Shown piece after piece: positions 1 through 11,013 of a DNA stretch of 64,000 bases (positions are counted from its first letter, which is position 1; each line of letters opens with the position of its first letter). The notes under the pieces were generated by a model. It saw nothing but the letters and a program-made list of their open reading frames with translations, had not been told where the DNA came from and made no database searches. A program made the translations under genes and the position numbers. The DNA comes from Adiantum capillus-veneris (taxonomy: Eukaryota > Streptophyta > Polypodiopsida > Polypodiales > Pteridaceae), in contig CM043964.1 of the NCBI GenBank assembly GCA_014529385.2, positions 660,997-724,996 of the forward strand, written 5' to 3'.

Positions 1-39
1 TCGAAAGTACCCTATTGATTTGAGTTATTACAAACATTG

Positions 40-788
40 ATGTACACTCAGGGAAATCCTCAAATCACTTCTACGTTGGAAAACCCTCAGAACGATGCTC
101 TCTATACGGAGATTCAGGAGAAGAAGTTGTTGCTCAAACAAATGCAACCACCTTCTTTTAAAGGAGAGGGTGATGATATTGAGAAAGAAGCAGAAGTATG
201 GATTGAAGCTATGGATGATTACTTCTCTGCTGCAAGAACCACACTTGCAAATCAAGCGATGTTAGGGATGTTTCGCCTCTCAAGGGAAGCGAAATTATGG
301 TGGAAACAACATTGTCGTGACATGGGAGTGTTGAAAAACTCTCAGAGTTGGTGGGAGATCAAACAAGCGGTGAAGGAAAGATACTTACCTCTTGTCCATG
401 AAGCGATAAAGATGAATGAGTTCTTTAGCTTGAAACAATACAGTTTATCTTTGGAAGAATACTACTCAAAGTTTGTAAGGCTTAGACGTTATGCACCGTC
501 AATGACCATAGAGCAGTAGGTAGCTCGCTTTTGTCAAGGATTAAGAGAACCCATTTGCTCGCGATTGGAAGCCTTGAAACCTATCACTGTACAAGATGCT
601 TTACTACGAGCCAAACCTTTAATGAAGGAATAAGGGCTTGCAAAAAGAATTGAACAGAATCAAAGTTTCAACGATAGACAACCACAAAGGGTTTATGCTG
701 CTAATGCGGCAGATTCTCGACGCTTAAATGTTCGATGCTTTGAATGTGGAGAGTTGGGACATTATCGAAACTCTTGCCCATGACGGAA
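40..788 (+). pseudogene. Ty3/gypsy gag fragment (capsid plus zinc knuckle)
   Basis: Gag is the structural protein that builds the retrotransposon particle and packages its RNA. The reading frame opens at ATG 40 and shows a retrotransposon-gag capsid pattern (AKLWWKQHC, then EEYYSKFVRLRRYAP), followed by a zinc knuckle at 736-777 with CX2CX4HX4C spacing. In-frame stops at 517 (TAG), 631 (TAA) and 781 (TGA) break it. It is clearly homologous to the gag of element E3 (59640-60527, minus strand), which carries similar capsid motifs. No protease, RT or integrase follows: within about 130 bp the sequence runs into a polypurine tract and LTR. It is therefore a degraded, internally deleted element whose 5' end lies outside the window. 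Confidence 0.85.
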
Positions 789-914
789 TAACGGAGCAGC
801 AATAGTAAGTGAAGCAGAATAATAATATTATCCTTTTAGAGGTAATGATGGTCATTACTAATTGGAGTAGAAATATCCTCACTTTTCTCGAGATGAGGAC
901 ATCTCGAATTTCTA

Positions 915-928
915 AGTTGGGGAGACTG
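915..928 (+). promoter_or_regulatory. Polypurine tract of the first Ty3 element
   Basis: AAGTTGGGGAGAC sits directly before the TG of an LTR, where plus-strand DNA synthesis is primed. Element E3 has a closely related but mutated tract at 51714-51727 (minus strand). Confidence 0.6.
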
Positions 929-1351
929 TAATGTACCCAACATTTATCCATATAAGTCATTTCAGTTATTTTGCAAAGTAATTGAGATTCTCAATTTTGT
1001 GAGTCATTATGAGTTTATCAGAGCAATCGGATTGAAAATCGGGTTCAGAATCCATTTATTTATGATCTTTCTTTATGTGGAACGATAGGTTTATGTGGGA
1101 ACCTAATCTATGTGTGAAGAAAAAGCTTAGAGATAGTATTTTTAGGAGAGAAATAGAGGTAAGTCAAAATTAGGATACTTCTTTCTTATCTCTTTCAAAA
1201 TAGAATGGAAACTTGTAAGTATAGAGCTTTTTAAAATCGCACATAAGATTCGCAAACACGCAAAAAAAAAAAAAAGAGCCGCGACGACACGCGAGCTTTT
1301 TCCTTCTCCTATTCTTGAAACCTCTCAGTATTTTTAGCACCCCCCTAGGGC

Positions 1352-1360
1352 CTATATAAA
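1352..1360 (+). promoter_or_regulatory. TATA box of LTR promoter
   Basis: CTATATAAA followed by a pyrimidine-rich stretch, in the expected U3/R position of the putative LTR at 929-1616. Confidence 0.5.
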
Positions 1361-1531
1361 GGACCCTTCTCTTCTCACTTTGAACACACACATCTACAGA
1401 AACCGAAGCTCTCTCACAATGACGCACCGGAGGAAACCTCTCTCCCTTAACCCCTCACCTTCAAGCCATCTCCATCTCCAATCGTCGACGTGCCGTCAAC
1501 CGATTTGTGAATCCCCCGATTTGTGAACACA

Positions 1532-1538
1532 CTCTCTC

Positions 1539-1590
<52 letters not shown>
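1532..1590. repeat. (CT)n microsatellite
   Basis: Near-perfect CT dinucleotide array with one G interruption, in the transcribed part of the putative LTR. Confidence 0.95.
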
Positions 1591-1594
<4 letters not shown>

Positions 1595-1616
1595 AACGCG
1601 CTGTTGTGCTGTGACA

Positions 1617-2169
1617 CGTACATAGTGGGAACGCATGCTACAAGATCTATATTGTATTTTTTTAGATACATAATTATATTTCCTATAGTGTACATATGAA
1701 TATTTAAGTATAATAATAAGCCTTCTATCTCATCCTATTATTTTTCTCAAGGGTAACATATCCTTACTTTACCATCAGAAAATACTATGGGAAAAGTATC
1801 AATAGCTCCGCCTCTTTAACTTGGGGCAAAAAGCATTGATTCTTTATTTCTACTATTTCATTATCATCTCACACCCTAGCTAGATCCTATATCTAGGGTA
1901 AACTCCAATATATATATATTCTATGTATTTTTTATACTTTTCTTATATTTCTTTTTAAATAGCTACTAGGAGAGAATCAAATCCTAGTGGGACACTAGGT
2001 GGCATGATTTCAAAGATACACTTATTTTAATGCATTATTGCAAGCATGATTATAAAACTTTGTCAAGGAGCAATGTCATGCTTTCATATGGCATGAGGTG
2101 TCCTTTGGAATTAAATGAAAGTCTAGGCTAAGGAGACCACATGAAGACTTTTGCTGCCATAAATGGACC
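1617..2169. other. AT-rich stretch, nothing recognised
   Basis: No open frame with recognisable protein similarity, no clear repeat pair and no RNA gene. Probably degraded repeat DNA. Confidence 0.5.
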
Positions 2170-2700
2170 CTATTTTGATGAATTTTTTACACAAGGTTCC
2201 AATCCGAATTGGAAAACGATTTTAAAATGAAAATCGTAGCTAATGAGCTGAAGTTTTTGTCCATATTTTTACTTTTTTATTTAGAGCCACGGTTGAGGAG
2301 ATATGATCAAAATACTGGACCCCAGTCTGCCCACATCATGCAGGGGCAGCTCATTTCCGACTTTTCCAATTCCTGTTCACACTGGCTCCTCTCTTCTTGT
2401 GTAAACCCTTGTGGGTTCCCTTCACCTATAAAAGGGGGCCTCTTATTCCTTGGAAAGAACTCAAGCATTCAAGCCATTGATGAGAGGAATTCTTGAGGGA
2501 GTGAGTAGTAATGCCTAATTGTACTTAGCCATTAACATAAGTCCAAGCCTACACTTTCTCCTAGAGGAAGACTAGCCATTTTTGTACGCTATCCTTGGAA
2601 GATCAACTCTAATCAAAGAAGGTCTTGCACTTGGCGTATCAATCAAAGTGGAATTATCCACTCTTCTTCTCTCTCCCATCAATAATGGTGCCGAAGGGTT
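2170..2700 (+). repeat. Diverged LTR remnant related to the E1 LTR
   Basis: The stretch around 2205-2345 (GTAGCTAATGAGCTGAA ... GGACCCCAGTCTGCCCA) aligns by eye with the E1 LTR at 4740-4870 (GTAGCTCGTGAGCTGAA ... GGACCCCAGTTTGCCCA). A TATA box at 2427-2435 (TATAAAAGG) and the downstream CTCTTATTCCTTGGAAAG parallel the promoter region of E1. No partner LTR is visible, so it may be a solo or truncated LTR. Confidence 0.5.
2427..2435 (+). promoter_or_regulatory. TATA box in LTR remnant
   Basis: TATAAAAGG in the position equivalent to the TATA box of the E1 LTR. Confidence 0.45.
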
Positions 2701-2769
2701 TCAAGTAAGATGTGTTCTACATTGATGTTTTCTTGATTTCTTGTTGTTTTCATTTTCATCTCTAATCCA

Positions 2770-2844
<75 letters not shown>

Positions 2845-2855
2845 TATATATATAT
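2770..2855. repeat. (CA)n-(TA)n compound microsatellite
   Basis: A short CA run followed by about 70 bp of TA repeats. ORFs reading through it encode only Tyr-Ile repeats and are not genes. Confidence 0.95.
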
Positions 2856-3033
2856 GTACTAATCTCATCTTCTTAACCAAACCTATCTCTCTCATTCTTA
2901 GTAATTCATCCTCTCTACAGGTACATCTCTCCCCGCAGTATCCTTATTGCCTACGTGCAAGAATAGGGCTTGGGAGGGAAACTTCTCATCTCTTCACTTC
3001 TCTCATATCTACATTTCTCACATACTATCCTAG

Positions 3034-3252
3034 ATGAATAACCCACATGATGATCATTTCTATCGCTTTCACTCTATACGATCTATTAGAATTAACGTAT
3101 GGATTAGCCGTAAAATACACTTTCAACAATGTATAGTGTTTCTCTTCGGCCCTGAAAGGCTCAATGAAATACTTCTGTCATCGGATCCCATCATACTACC
3201 TCTCATAGACTATAATTTTTCTTTTGATGTAAGCGTAGTTATCTTGCTATGA
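3034..3252 (+). CDS. Unknown 72-aa ORF, first of a tandem homologous pair
   Basis: I do not recognise the protein. Its C-terminal half (FQQCIVFLFGPERLNEI, then PIILPLIDYNFSFDV) lines up residue for residue with the following ORF, so the two are diverged copies of one unit. Its stop codon overlaps the ATG of the next ORF in an ATGA. Both copies stay open although the DNA has diverged strongly. They could be remnants of exons, of an internally repeated protein or of an old tandem repeat. No promoter or splice signal identifies them as a real gene. Confidence 0.3.
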   Translation: MNNPHDDHFYRFHSIRSIRINVWISRKIHFQQCIVFLFGPERLNEILLSSDPIILPLIDYNFSFDVSVVILL

Positions 3253-3461
3253 ACCAAGAGGATTTGTACACACAATTAATCCCAATCACTAGACAAAATA
3301 TATATATTATGGTAAGCATAAAACTACAATTCCAAAGAACAATTCGTAGCCTATTTGGTCAGCCAAGATTGAATGCCATTAACTCATCCATTAACCCTTT
3401 CATACTACCCATGATACGATATGACCATAGCCTTGATGTTTTCATCTTTGTGTTGTTTTGA
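3249..3461 (+). CDS. Unknown 70-aa ORF, second of a tandem homologous pair
   Basis: Diverged copy of the ORF at 3034-3252. The shared pattern is FQ..I..LFG..RLN.I..S..P.ILP.I.Y..S.DV. The N-terminal halves are less alike. It starts four bases before the upstream ORF ends. Function unknown; expression not shown. Confidence 0.3.
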   Translation: MNQEDLYTQLIPITRQNIYIMVSIKLQFQRTIRSLFGQPRLNAINSSINPFILPMIRYDHSLDVFIFVLF

Positions 3462-3690
3462 CATTCTCTTTTGCGTTCTTTCTTTGTGTGTGTGAATTCA
3501 AGAGAGAAAGAGTGAGTTTTCTTTGATTGCACTTCTTTCCAAACCCTAGTCTTCATGGCATCTATGGTTTAACTCCTTCATATAGTTTTTGTTGAGTTCT
3601 CTCACAAACTCTCACAGCCATAAGCCCGGTGCTTTCCTGGCAAGCCCGCAAATTTCTCGACAGCGCTTTTGTTTTCTCCAATCCAAAGCT

Positions 3691-3867
3691 ATGGCTCCGA
3701 AGCCTGTAACTCGAAGTTCCAAGGACGCCCATGTTGTTGCACCACCAAGGAAGGTGGGAAGAAGGGTGTCAACTCCGAACGTACCTCATGCAGAACCATC
3801 AAACGATGAAGAAGTCGAAGCCGTCCAACTGCCAGCACAGGAGTTAGCCGCACGCGCGCCAAAGCCG
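3691..3867 (+). CDS. Exon-like ORF with a candidate splice donor, interrupted by E1
   Basis: From ATG 3691 a hydrophilic N-terminus is encoded (MAPKPVTRSSKD..., rich in Pro, Ala and charged residues). It resembles the short N-terminal gag exon inferred in the E3 LTR (also MAP...). E1 begins at 3869. If E1 is removed using a 4-bp target duplication (CCGG at 3865-3868, CTGG at 22030-22033), the coding stretch runs into GGTAAGAC, a strong plant splice-donor sequence. I infer the first coding exon of an older LTR element; no downstream exon was identified. Confidence 0.35.
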
Positions 3868-3868
3868 G

Positions 3869-6444
3869 TGATAGCCGTTTTTCGGCTTTCCATAATTGCC
3901 ATAGCAAGCTATCTCACTCTATCAAATCACTCAAACACTATGGCTATGCCTACCATTTCACTGTACATAGGCGTGTGTGAGTTAGGGACTTTTCCCATAT
4001 CTTCTTAAAAATCAATTAGCTAGTCACTGGGCTAGTTGAGCCAAAAATAATAATAATAAAATATAAGTATATTATGGCCCATTTGTGTGTAAATATTTTA
4101 TTGTATATAGGGCCTAAATAAAATGATTTTTCATAATTATTTTGGTATTTATTTAAATATTTATACTTAGGTGTGTGTTATTTATGCTATGTACATTGAC
4201 TCACCATTACTATATTTTTTCTTACCATTTTGCATACTCTTTATTCCATATAAAAATAATTTCATGCAATATTCTCTTATTTTTTGTGTAACTCCATCCC
4301 AACAAAAATCCAAAAAAACTAGTTTATTTATGTGTATTGTGATTTTTCCTTCCTACATCTATTCTCTTTTACTCTCATAAATTAGAACACCAAAAATATT
4401 CATCTTTTTATGGTAGACTTATAATGAGAGAGATTTATTTTGACCTCTTTATATTTTTTCCACCTATATTATTTATATTTGTCATGTACATATTTTTTTA
4501 GACCCCTCAATATTTGATTTTCTTAGTTGTACTATTCACATACATCAAGATCTCAACAATATCTTCAATTATAGACATACCAAATAAGGTCAAGGGTATG
4601 TGGCATGCATGCATGCACCATGGGGAGTTTAGTCTTGGAGGTATTCAAAAGAATCATCCAAAGAAGGACCTCACAAGGACCTTGTGTAGTGGAAAAAACA
4701 ATCGGTTTTGCTGAATTTTTAAAGATCACATACTCCCCGAATTTGAAAAGGTGATACAAACAACAGTTGTAGCTCGTGAGCTGAACTTTCACCTCAAATG
4801 TTTTCATATTTTTTTGAGCTACGAGCTGTGAGCTATGATTTTATTGGTGGACCCCAGTTTGCCCATGCTATGTAGCCACACTCCCTCTTCCACTTTATCA
4901 TTTTCCTCTTTCCCACACTCCTCCCTCTCCTTCCCACTCTCAAACCTGCAACTCCCATGTCCTAATTCACCCTCTTTACCATTGCCACATCTCTCACACG
5001 GCCATAGCCTTCATCCTCCATTTCTACACCCTATGTGTCTCCCTTTCTCTCTACATATATGACCATATTACCATACTTTCTTCAGCTTTGTAAAGAACTT
5101 CAAAAAATCAGCAAAAATCCAAGGATAACCTCTGCAAATGAAGGCTTTTATCATGAATTTTTGAAAGTCTTATGATAACATAGCTTCATCGACATGCGCT
5201 GCTTCGCCATGCTGACCGCTTCCTCTTCCGGTGTTGTAAAGAGGTGAATGTCAACTTCTCCAAAGCTTCAACCTCTCTTCAAGCTCATCCCTTCTCTAAC
5301 TTTTCTCATCATATATCTCACCATTTGGTGAATGATTTTGTAAATAGTTTTTAGTGATAATTACTAACTACTAACCACTAACCTTATTGTAAAATGCACC
5401 CTCTACTAGAGTAGGCCCTCCCAAATTATTCACTCAATCCCTCTCTCCTTTCATCCTCAATATTTCTCTTCCCTTGAGCCCACATCCATGAGACTCAAAG
5501 GACAAGAGAGACCCACCCTCATTAAAAAAAATAAAAATATGCATAAGCTTTTATTCCTTCAAAGAAACTTGATTAGGACTAATCCAAATCGGGGCTTCTA
5601 AAACCTATAAATAGAGCCCTTCTCTTCCTTGTAGATCATCACATGATCACAGTACACCACACCATTCTCAACACATAACACACCACTCTTCAAGCCTAGT
5701 TGTGCAGAGTATGTGCATCGTGAGTGCTCTATTCCATCACTACACATAGGTGCATGGAGAAGCTTGAAGTTAGTTATGCCATCTAGAGGAGTGGAGTGAT
5801 ACTATACTCTGCAATCACACTTGTAGCCTACTCTTGTCCATAAATAAGGTTCATAGTTTTGGGTGCAATTGTATGCTGCAACTACGACTCTTCTCTCCAA
5901 ATTGACTTGATAAGTTGTCTCATCAGGTGGTTGAAGGTATATTGTCCTTGAAGTTTGTTGTGCCATTTCATGCTTGGTGGTTTGAGGGCTTGTTGAATTG
6001 TTTGCCTAAAAGGTAAATTGTAAGAGGGTTCTCGGTGAGAGGGCTCCCATGACCCTAAGACAATTTGTGTATTGGCAACAAGGTCAAGTTTTGTGTTGTC
6101 TCTCTATTTCTCATCGAGCTTTGTGTGCATCTAGTCTTTAAGGCTAAGCCTGAGTTGCTCAAGTTGATTTGTGCTCTTTACCTCTCTCTAGCGTGGTGAA
6201 TGTTTGTGTTTGGTGTGTGTGGCTATCTTGCATTCCCCTCTCTTTGTGCATTTGAGTACAAGGAGATATCACGTGCGTCCTAGTTCGCATCTACAACTAG
6301 GTGGTGCCCCTTTTCTTGTCTGGTTTTTGGCTGTGGGTTGTTGTTGTCTCTGATTGTGCTTGCCCAAGCCCCAATTGAGCAGCACGGGAGTCTCGAAGGG
6401 TGTTTAGAGGCCGCTCTTCTTGTTGCCCGCCTCGGACCGCCTAA
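3869..6444 (+). repeat. 5' LTR of E1
   Basis: Starts TGATAGCCGTTTTT and matches 19447-22029 over its whole length. It has a TATA box at 5606-5614. The end (CCTAA) differs from the 3' copy (CCTCA), giving a mutated terminal CA. Confidence 0.9.
5606..5614 (+). promoter_or_regulatory. TATA box of E1 5' LTR
   Basis: TATAAATAG followed by a C/T-rich initiation region. The 3' LTR carries TACAAATAG at the same place (21191-21199). Confidence 0.65.
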
Positions 6445-6447
6445 AAT

Positions 6448-6466
6448 TGGTGCCCCCACTGAGGAC
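6448..6466 (+). promoter_or_regulatory. Primer-binding-like site of E1
   Basis: TGGTGCCCCCACTGAGGAC lies three bases after the 5' LTR, where a tRNA would prime minus-strand DNA. It is not the initiator-Met site and I could not assign the tRNA. Confidence 0.5.
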
Positions 6467-6757
6467 TAACTTTGTGCTTATTGTTGTTGTATTGCATGAA
6501 TGCTTGAATTTCAGGATAATCAAGTAGATTATATGAATCATGAAAACTTGTATGACTGAGTTTAATTTCAATGCAACAAAAATTGATCTAGAATATGGTT
6601 TAGATTAGCATAACATAAGAAAGGAAAAAAACATTTTCACATAAGAATCTAGAATTCATGTTGAAAGACCTTTCAAAACTTTGTGTAGTTAGTTGATGTC
6701 ATGAGAGAAAATGATTGTTTGGAACTAATCTTTGTGTGGTTCTAGCATTGAGAGACT

Positions 6758-7936
6758 ATGACACGCTATACCTTTGATGATATCCCAATCTTCTTGGGAA
6801 ATCTAGAAGAAGATGTTGATGATTTTCTTGCTGATTTTAGAATGGTTTGTCGTATCCTTGGTAAAAGGGATGACATTGAAAAAGGGGATTTTCTATTGCT
6901 ATGCCTTAGAGGCAACGCTGAGCAATGGTTTTGGAGTATGTCTTCTCAGATTGAAGATGGGTATACCTGAATTTCCAAAGCTTTGAAGACCAGATTCTCT
7001 AAATTTCCAACAACAGAGAAAGCATGGGCTTCATTTGGGAGACTTCAACAACATGGTGAAGACTACTATGCTTATGAGGATATTTTTTCTCGTCAATGGG
7101 GAGGATATGGGTTTAGTTCTACATTTCCAGATTATGTAAAAATGGAGCAATTTATTTCGGGTTTGTCTCCTTTCCTAAAGACTAAGGTTACTTGTAGTGG
7201 ACCCTCTACCTTTGAAGAAGCGGTCACTATTGCCCGAAGGAAGTTTCACAAGTACTTCTACATCAAAAATGGTTTCCATCATGCTGGAAGAACCAACCAT
7301 CATGAAAGTGTTTCTATCAAGGAGTCATCTCCTTTGCCATACTTGTCTCCTTCTACTCCGACAAATGTTGAAGAAGTTACTTACATGCCAACTGATTATT
7401 CAAGTGCTAAAGTGTGTGGCCAAGATTCAAATGTGGAATCTCTTTCTTCTACTTTTATCACAAGCATGCAAAAATCGACACAAGATATCTCAAATGGCAT
7501 TGATGATTCAATAATGGATACATCCAACCTTTTGACAGAGGATCAATTTCTAGTCCGAGCAGACGAAGCTTTTGTGCAACATGACTCTATGGAGAATGAA
7601 GACCTTGAAGGTAACCTTGATCTTATGGAATGTTCTGAGAGTGTATCTTGTCTAAAAGAAGAGAGTGAAGAAGAAGATGAAATCATAGGTGGGGAGATCA
7701 TAGACCACATTGGTCATAAAGAGATGATTGTGTACATGGAATGCCAACTATAAAACAAAGTAGAAGAGTGTGAGTTGAATCCATGTGAGGAAAATCTTCA
7801 AGAAGTGTTTGCTGAAAAGCATTGGTATGACCCATGTATATTAAGCATGGAGGAACCTATCATGCAAGAAGCCAAAGTTTTCACAAAATCAAACAGTAAT
7901 CCATCAACCTTTGAGGTGGTACAATGTGAGGAGTTA
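6758..7936 (+). pseudogene. E1 gag-like gene, interrupted by E1b
   Basis: From ATG 6758 the frame encodes a capsid-like region (LLCLRGNAEQWFWSM near residues 48-62; KMEQFISGLSPFLKTKV further on), then a long acidic tail. There are in-frame stops at 6968 (TGA) and 7751 (TAA). The frame is cut at 7936 by the LTR of E1b. With the nested element and one AGTTA copy removed, it continues for about ten codons from 18399 and stops. No zinc knuckle or protease motif is visible. Position and pattern support gag, but similarity to named families is modest. Confidence 0.6.
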
Positions 7937-9090
7937 TGTCACGAGAACCGAATAATAGAGATCGATAGAAAAAGATGGAGAAAGAGATCTTTGTATTGAT
8001 GAATCTTTGTAGAGTTTTGATACAACAGAGGAGCAAAATATATGGGCGCACTCCGTTGTACGGAGCTCGAACCTCCCGACCACCCCCGAGCTTCAGTTCG
8101 CTTGCATGCAGCGTCTCACTCGCACTCGCACTCGCACTCTCACTCTCACTCTCACTCTCACTCGCACTCGCACTCGCACTCGCACTCGCAGAAGAAGAGA
8201 TCGGTGAATGATTCCCAAACGCACCACCCGTCGTGCTTTTATCCTTCTTTTCCTCGAAAAGCCTGCACGATTTTCGTACCGAGTATACCTGCGAGAATAA
8301 TATAAGAACGTGATCGCTAAGCGATCCGTAAAGGTTAGATTTTTATCATGACACTTTGCACAGATCCTGTTTCACACATTGATTTCTGCATCGCCTACAA
8401 AATAGCCAAAAGAACATACTCGTGCAACCAATTCAACATGATAATCAAAGTAAAAAAACATAATTATATACCTTCATAATCTCAATTGTCATACTCTATC
8501 ATGAAGAAACAATCCACTTCTTGGTTGATAGCAGGGAGAGCTATATGATGTTGTATGTCTGTCTGTTCTTGTGTATACTACACTGCTGCTGCCTTCTGTT
8601 TGTTTTCATCATAACTTCTACAAACGAACTCAGAACAGAGCAATCCAAGTACTCAAAACGACGGGAATAGGTCTGGTCTACAAGGCATCGCGGACAGAAT
8701 TGCAAAAAACGTCTCTGTTTGGCTAAAAACGCAACTTTTAGGTCGCGACTCATAAAACCTCTATTTTTGGGTCTTCACTACTTTTACAACTTATTTTAAG
8801 CCTACCCATGCATTTTAAGCTAAAACACATAAATATAAAACATTAATATTAATAAAAATCTCAATTTTATTGTTCATAGACAGACTATCTGTTATTCATT
8901 AATCTTTATCAAATCCGTCTTTAGTGTATTATTTAAAAAAAAGGAATATATGTTCTCTCTTAATATCTCAACTCATTCGTATAAGCTCTATTTAATAGAC
9001 TATTCAACAATCTTCTTATCGTGCTAACAAAAGATATGCCCTGCTACATTCTTTTCGACTTTACGAACTTCAAAGACTAATCCTATTACA
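7937..9090 (-). repeat. E1b 3' LTR (minus strand)
   Basis: Minus-strand LTR reading TGTAATAGG ... CCCGTGACA; its outer edge abuts the AGTTA target duplication. It matches 16422-17536 in inverted orientation and 17549-18393 in direct orientation. Confidence 0.9.
8115..8190. repeat. Hexamer array (CACTCG/CACTCT) in the E1b LTR
   Basis: About twelve hexamer units. The matching plus-strand LTR has fewer (17323-17370), so the array varies in length between copies. ORFs of His-Ser or Ala-Leu repeats across it are artefacts. Confidence 0.9.
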
Positions 9091-9101
9091 TTCTCCCCTT
9101 A
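9091..9101 (-). promoter_or_regulatory. E1b polypurine tract, left arm
   Basis: AAGGGGAGAA on the minus strand immediately before the 3' LTR start; the right arm has the same tract at 16411-16421. Confidence 0.7.
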
Positions 9102-9130
9102 TCAAAATTAACTCTGTCCTCAGAGTTGGT

Positions 9131-9493
9131 CTAAAGAGAGAAAAATTCTCTTTGCAAAACACTAAGATCAACCCATGATGCATCCTCTACTGGATAGTTC
9201 TGCCACTTAACCAAAACTTCCACAATGTCTCTATTTCTCAGATGTTTAAAACGCCTATCTAGTACTAAGTCTGGTTCTACAGTCAATTGTCCGTCATCTT
9301 TCAACTTAGAGTTGTCCTCTAAAACATGATGCACATTAGGAACATACTTTTTCAATAAACTCACATAGAATACATGATGCACTTTAACATGAGAAGGCAA
9401 TTCCAATTTGTAAGCTAATGAACCAATGCGCTTCAAAATTTTAAATGGACCAACAAATCGTGGAGACAATCTTCTATCATTTCCAAGAATCAA
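9131..9493 (-). pseudogene. E1b integrase C-terminus and chromodomain, left arm
   Basis: Final part of the polyprotein. It contains the GPF-type module (RFVGPFKILKRIGSLAYKLE) and then a chromodomain-like tail (LDRRFKHLRNRDIVEVLVKW and EDASWVDLSVL). In chromoviruses this tail directs integration to particular chromatin. It is out of frame with the upstream integrase; the same shift after GDMVF occurs in the right arm, so the defect predates duplication. Confidence 0.85.
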
Positions 9494-9516
9494 ATGAGAC
9501 TTCTCAGGAATAACCG

Positions 9517-10998
9517 TTAAAAAACCATATCACCAGTTTCATACTCCACAACACGATGTTTCTTGTCATAATACAGTTTATGTATCTTTTGAGATTCTCT
9601 AATATTCCCCCTGATTTTGGCCAACTCGTTATCCATTTTCTCAAGCATCTCACGTGACAGTTCTACCTTATTCCTCGAGCTAAGAAAATGAATAGGTGTA
9701 GGATAGTTATGGCCATACATTGCCTCAAACGGAATCATCCTAATAGATGAATGATATGAACTGTTATATGCAAATTCAACCACCAAAGGCAGATATTCAT
9801 TCCAACTAGATTGGTTTTCATTGACATTCATTTGTAACATATCTTCTAGAATATGATTCACTCTCTCCGTTTTCCCATCTGTTTGAGGATGAAAAGCAGT
9901 AGACATGCGTAACTGGGTACCTATAGAGTCAAAAGTCGCTCTCCAGAAATGAGAAGTGAACTTAGAATCTCTGTCAGACACTATGCTCTTGGGCATGCCA
10001 TGCAAAGGAAATATCTCTTTCATAAACAAGTATGCAATGGTCAATGCAGTATAAGTTATTTTTACAGGAAAGAAGTGAGCTTGTGTTGTGAGTCTATCTA
10101 CCACCAGAAAGATCGAATCATACCCTCCACGAGTAGTAGGAAGTCTAATGATAAAGTCCATGGATATACACTCCCACTTCTGTAAAGGAATGTCTAAGGG
10201 TTGAAGGTCACCAGGCATCCTCTTATGCTCAATCTTAACTTGTTGACATTGAAAGCACTCACACACATAATTCTTAACATCCAATTTCATATGCAGCCAA
10301 AAGAATAAGGTTTTAATCTTTTCATATGTCTTATTTAATCCAGGATGACCACAAAAAGGTGAGTTATGACACTCATGCAGAATTTGACTCTTAAAAGCAG
10401 AATTTGCAGGAATACACAAGCGGTCATAATAATACAGATTTCCCTTATACAAGTGATATCTGTTCTCATACATCTCACCAATATTCTCACGCAAGAATTT
10501 CAAAATAGGCATGTAAAAAGAATCGCTTTCAACTTCGGCATGTATCTCATCAACCAAATTGGATCGCACAACAGTCAACAAATTACACATGGGCCTATGA
10601 CTCAATGCATCTGCAACTTTATTTTCTTTCCCACACAAATACTTCAAGTCAAAATCATACTCAGCCAACAATTCAATCCATCTCCTTTGTCTGTTGTTTA
10701 ACAATGGCTGCGTGAAAATATACTTCAAACTTTGATGATCAGTACGCAATTCAAATTTGACACCAAGCAAAAGATGACGCCAATGTTTCAATGCATGAAC
10801 AACAGCAAGCAATTCTAGATCATGTGTTGCATAGTTCAATTCATGTCGTCTTAATTTCCTAGACTCATATGCAACCACTCTTCCTTCTTGTGTCAAAACA
10901 CACCCTAGTTGTTCACAACTAGCATCACATGACACAACAAATGGTTTGCCCATCTCAGGAACTTTTAAAACATAATTTTCCGCTATTTTAGCCTTCAA
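9517..10998 (-). pseudogene. E1b RNase H and integrase, left arm
   Basis: Open for 493 codons. RNase H appears first (VVSCDASCEQLG, ELLAVVHALKHWRHLL, KVADALSHRP). Integrase follows with an HHCC zinc domain (HECHNSPFCGHPG ... CECFQCQQ) and the DDE core (MDFI, SDRDSKF, KTERVN). These remove the RNA template and insert the DNA copy. A TAG near 11011 separates it from RT in the same frame. This arm is the better preserved; the right arm has a small deletion-substitution inside integrase. Confidence 0.9.
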
Positions 10999-11013
10999 GG
11001 TCTCAAAAGTAGT

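Larger units (their letters stand above)
929..1616 (+). repeat. Putative 3' LTR of the first Ty3 element
   Basis: Begins TGTAATGTACCC right after the polypurine tract. It contains a TATA box (1352-1360, CTATATAAA) and a CT-rich transcribed part, and plausibly ends at GTGACA near 1616. No second copy is in the window, so the 3' boundary is a guess. Confidence 0.45.

Noticed and set aside
2701-3037. ORFs on both strands across the TA repeat
   Set aside because: They consist of Tyr-Ile repeats read from a microsatellite; no real coding signal.
7975-8305. Overlapping ORFs with Ser-His or Ala-Leu repeats, also at 17209-17572
   Set aside because: Produced by the hexamer array in the E1b LTR; same DNA read in several frames.
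9949-10185. 78-aa ORF antisense to E1b integrase, identical in both arms (also 15334-15570)
   Set aside because: Conservation is explained by the duplicated integrase on the other strand; no independent evidence.
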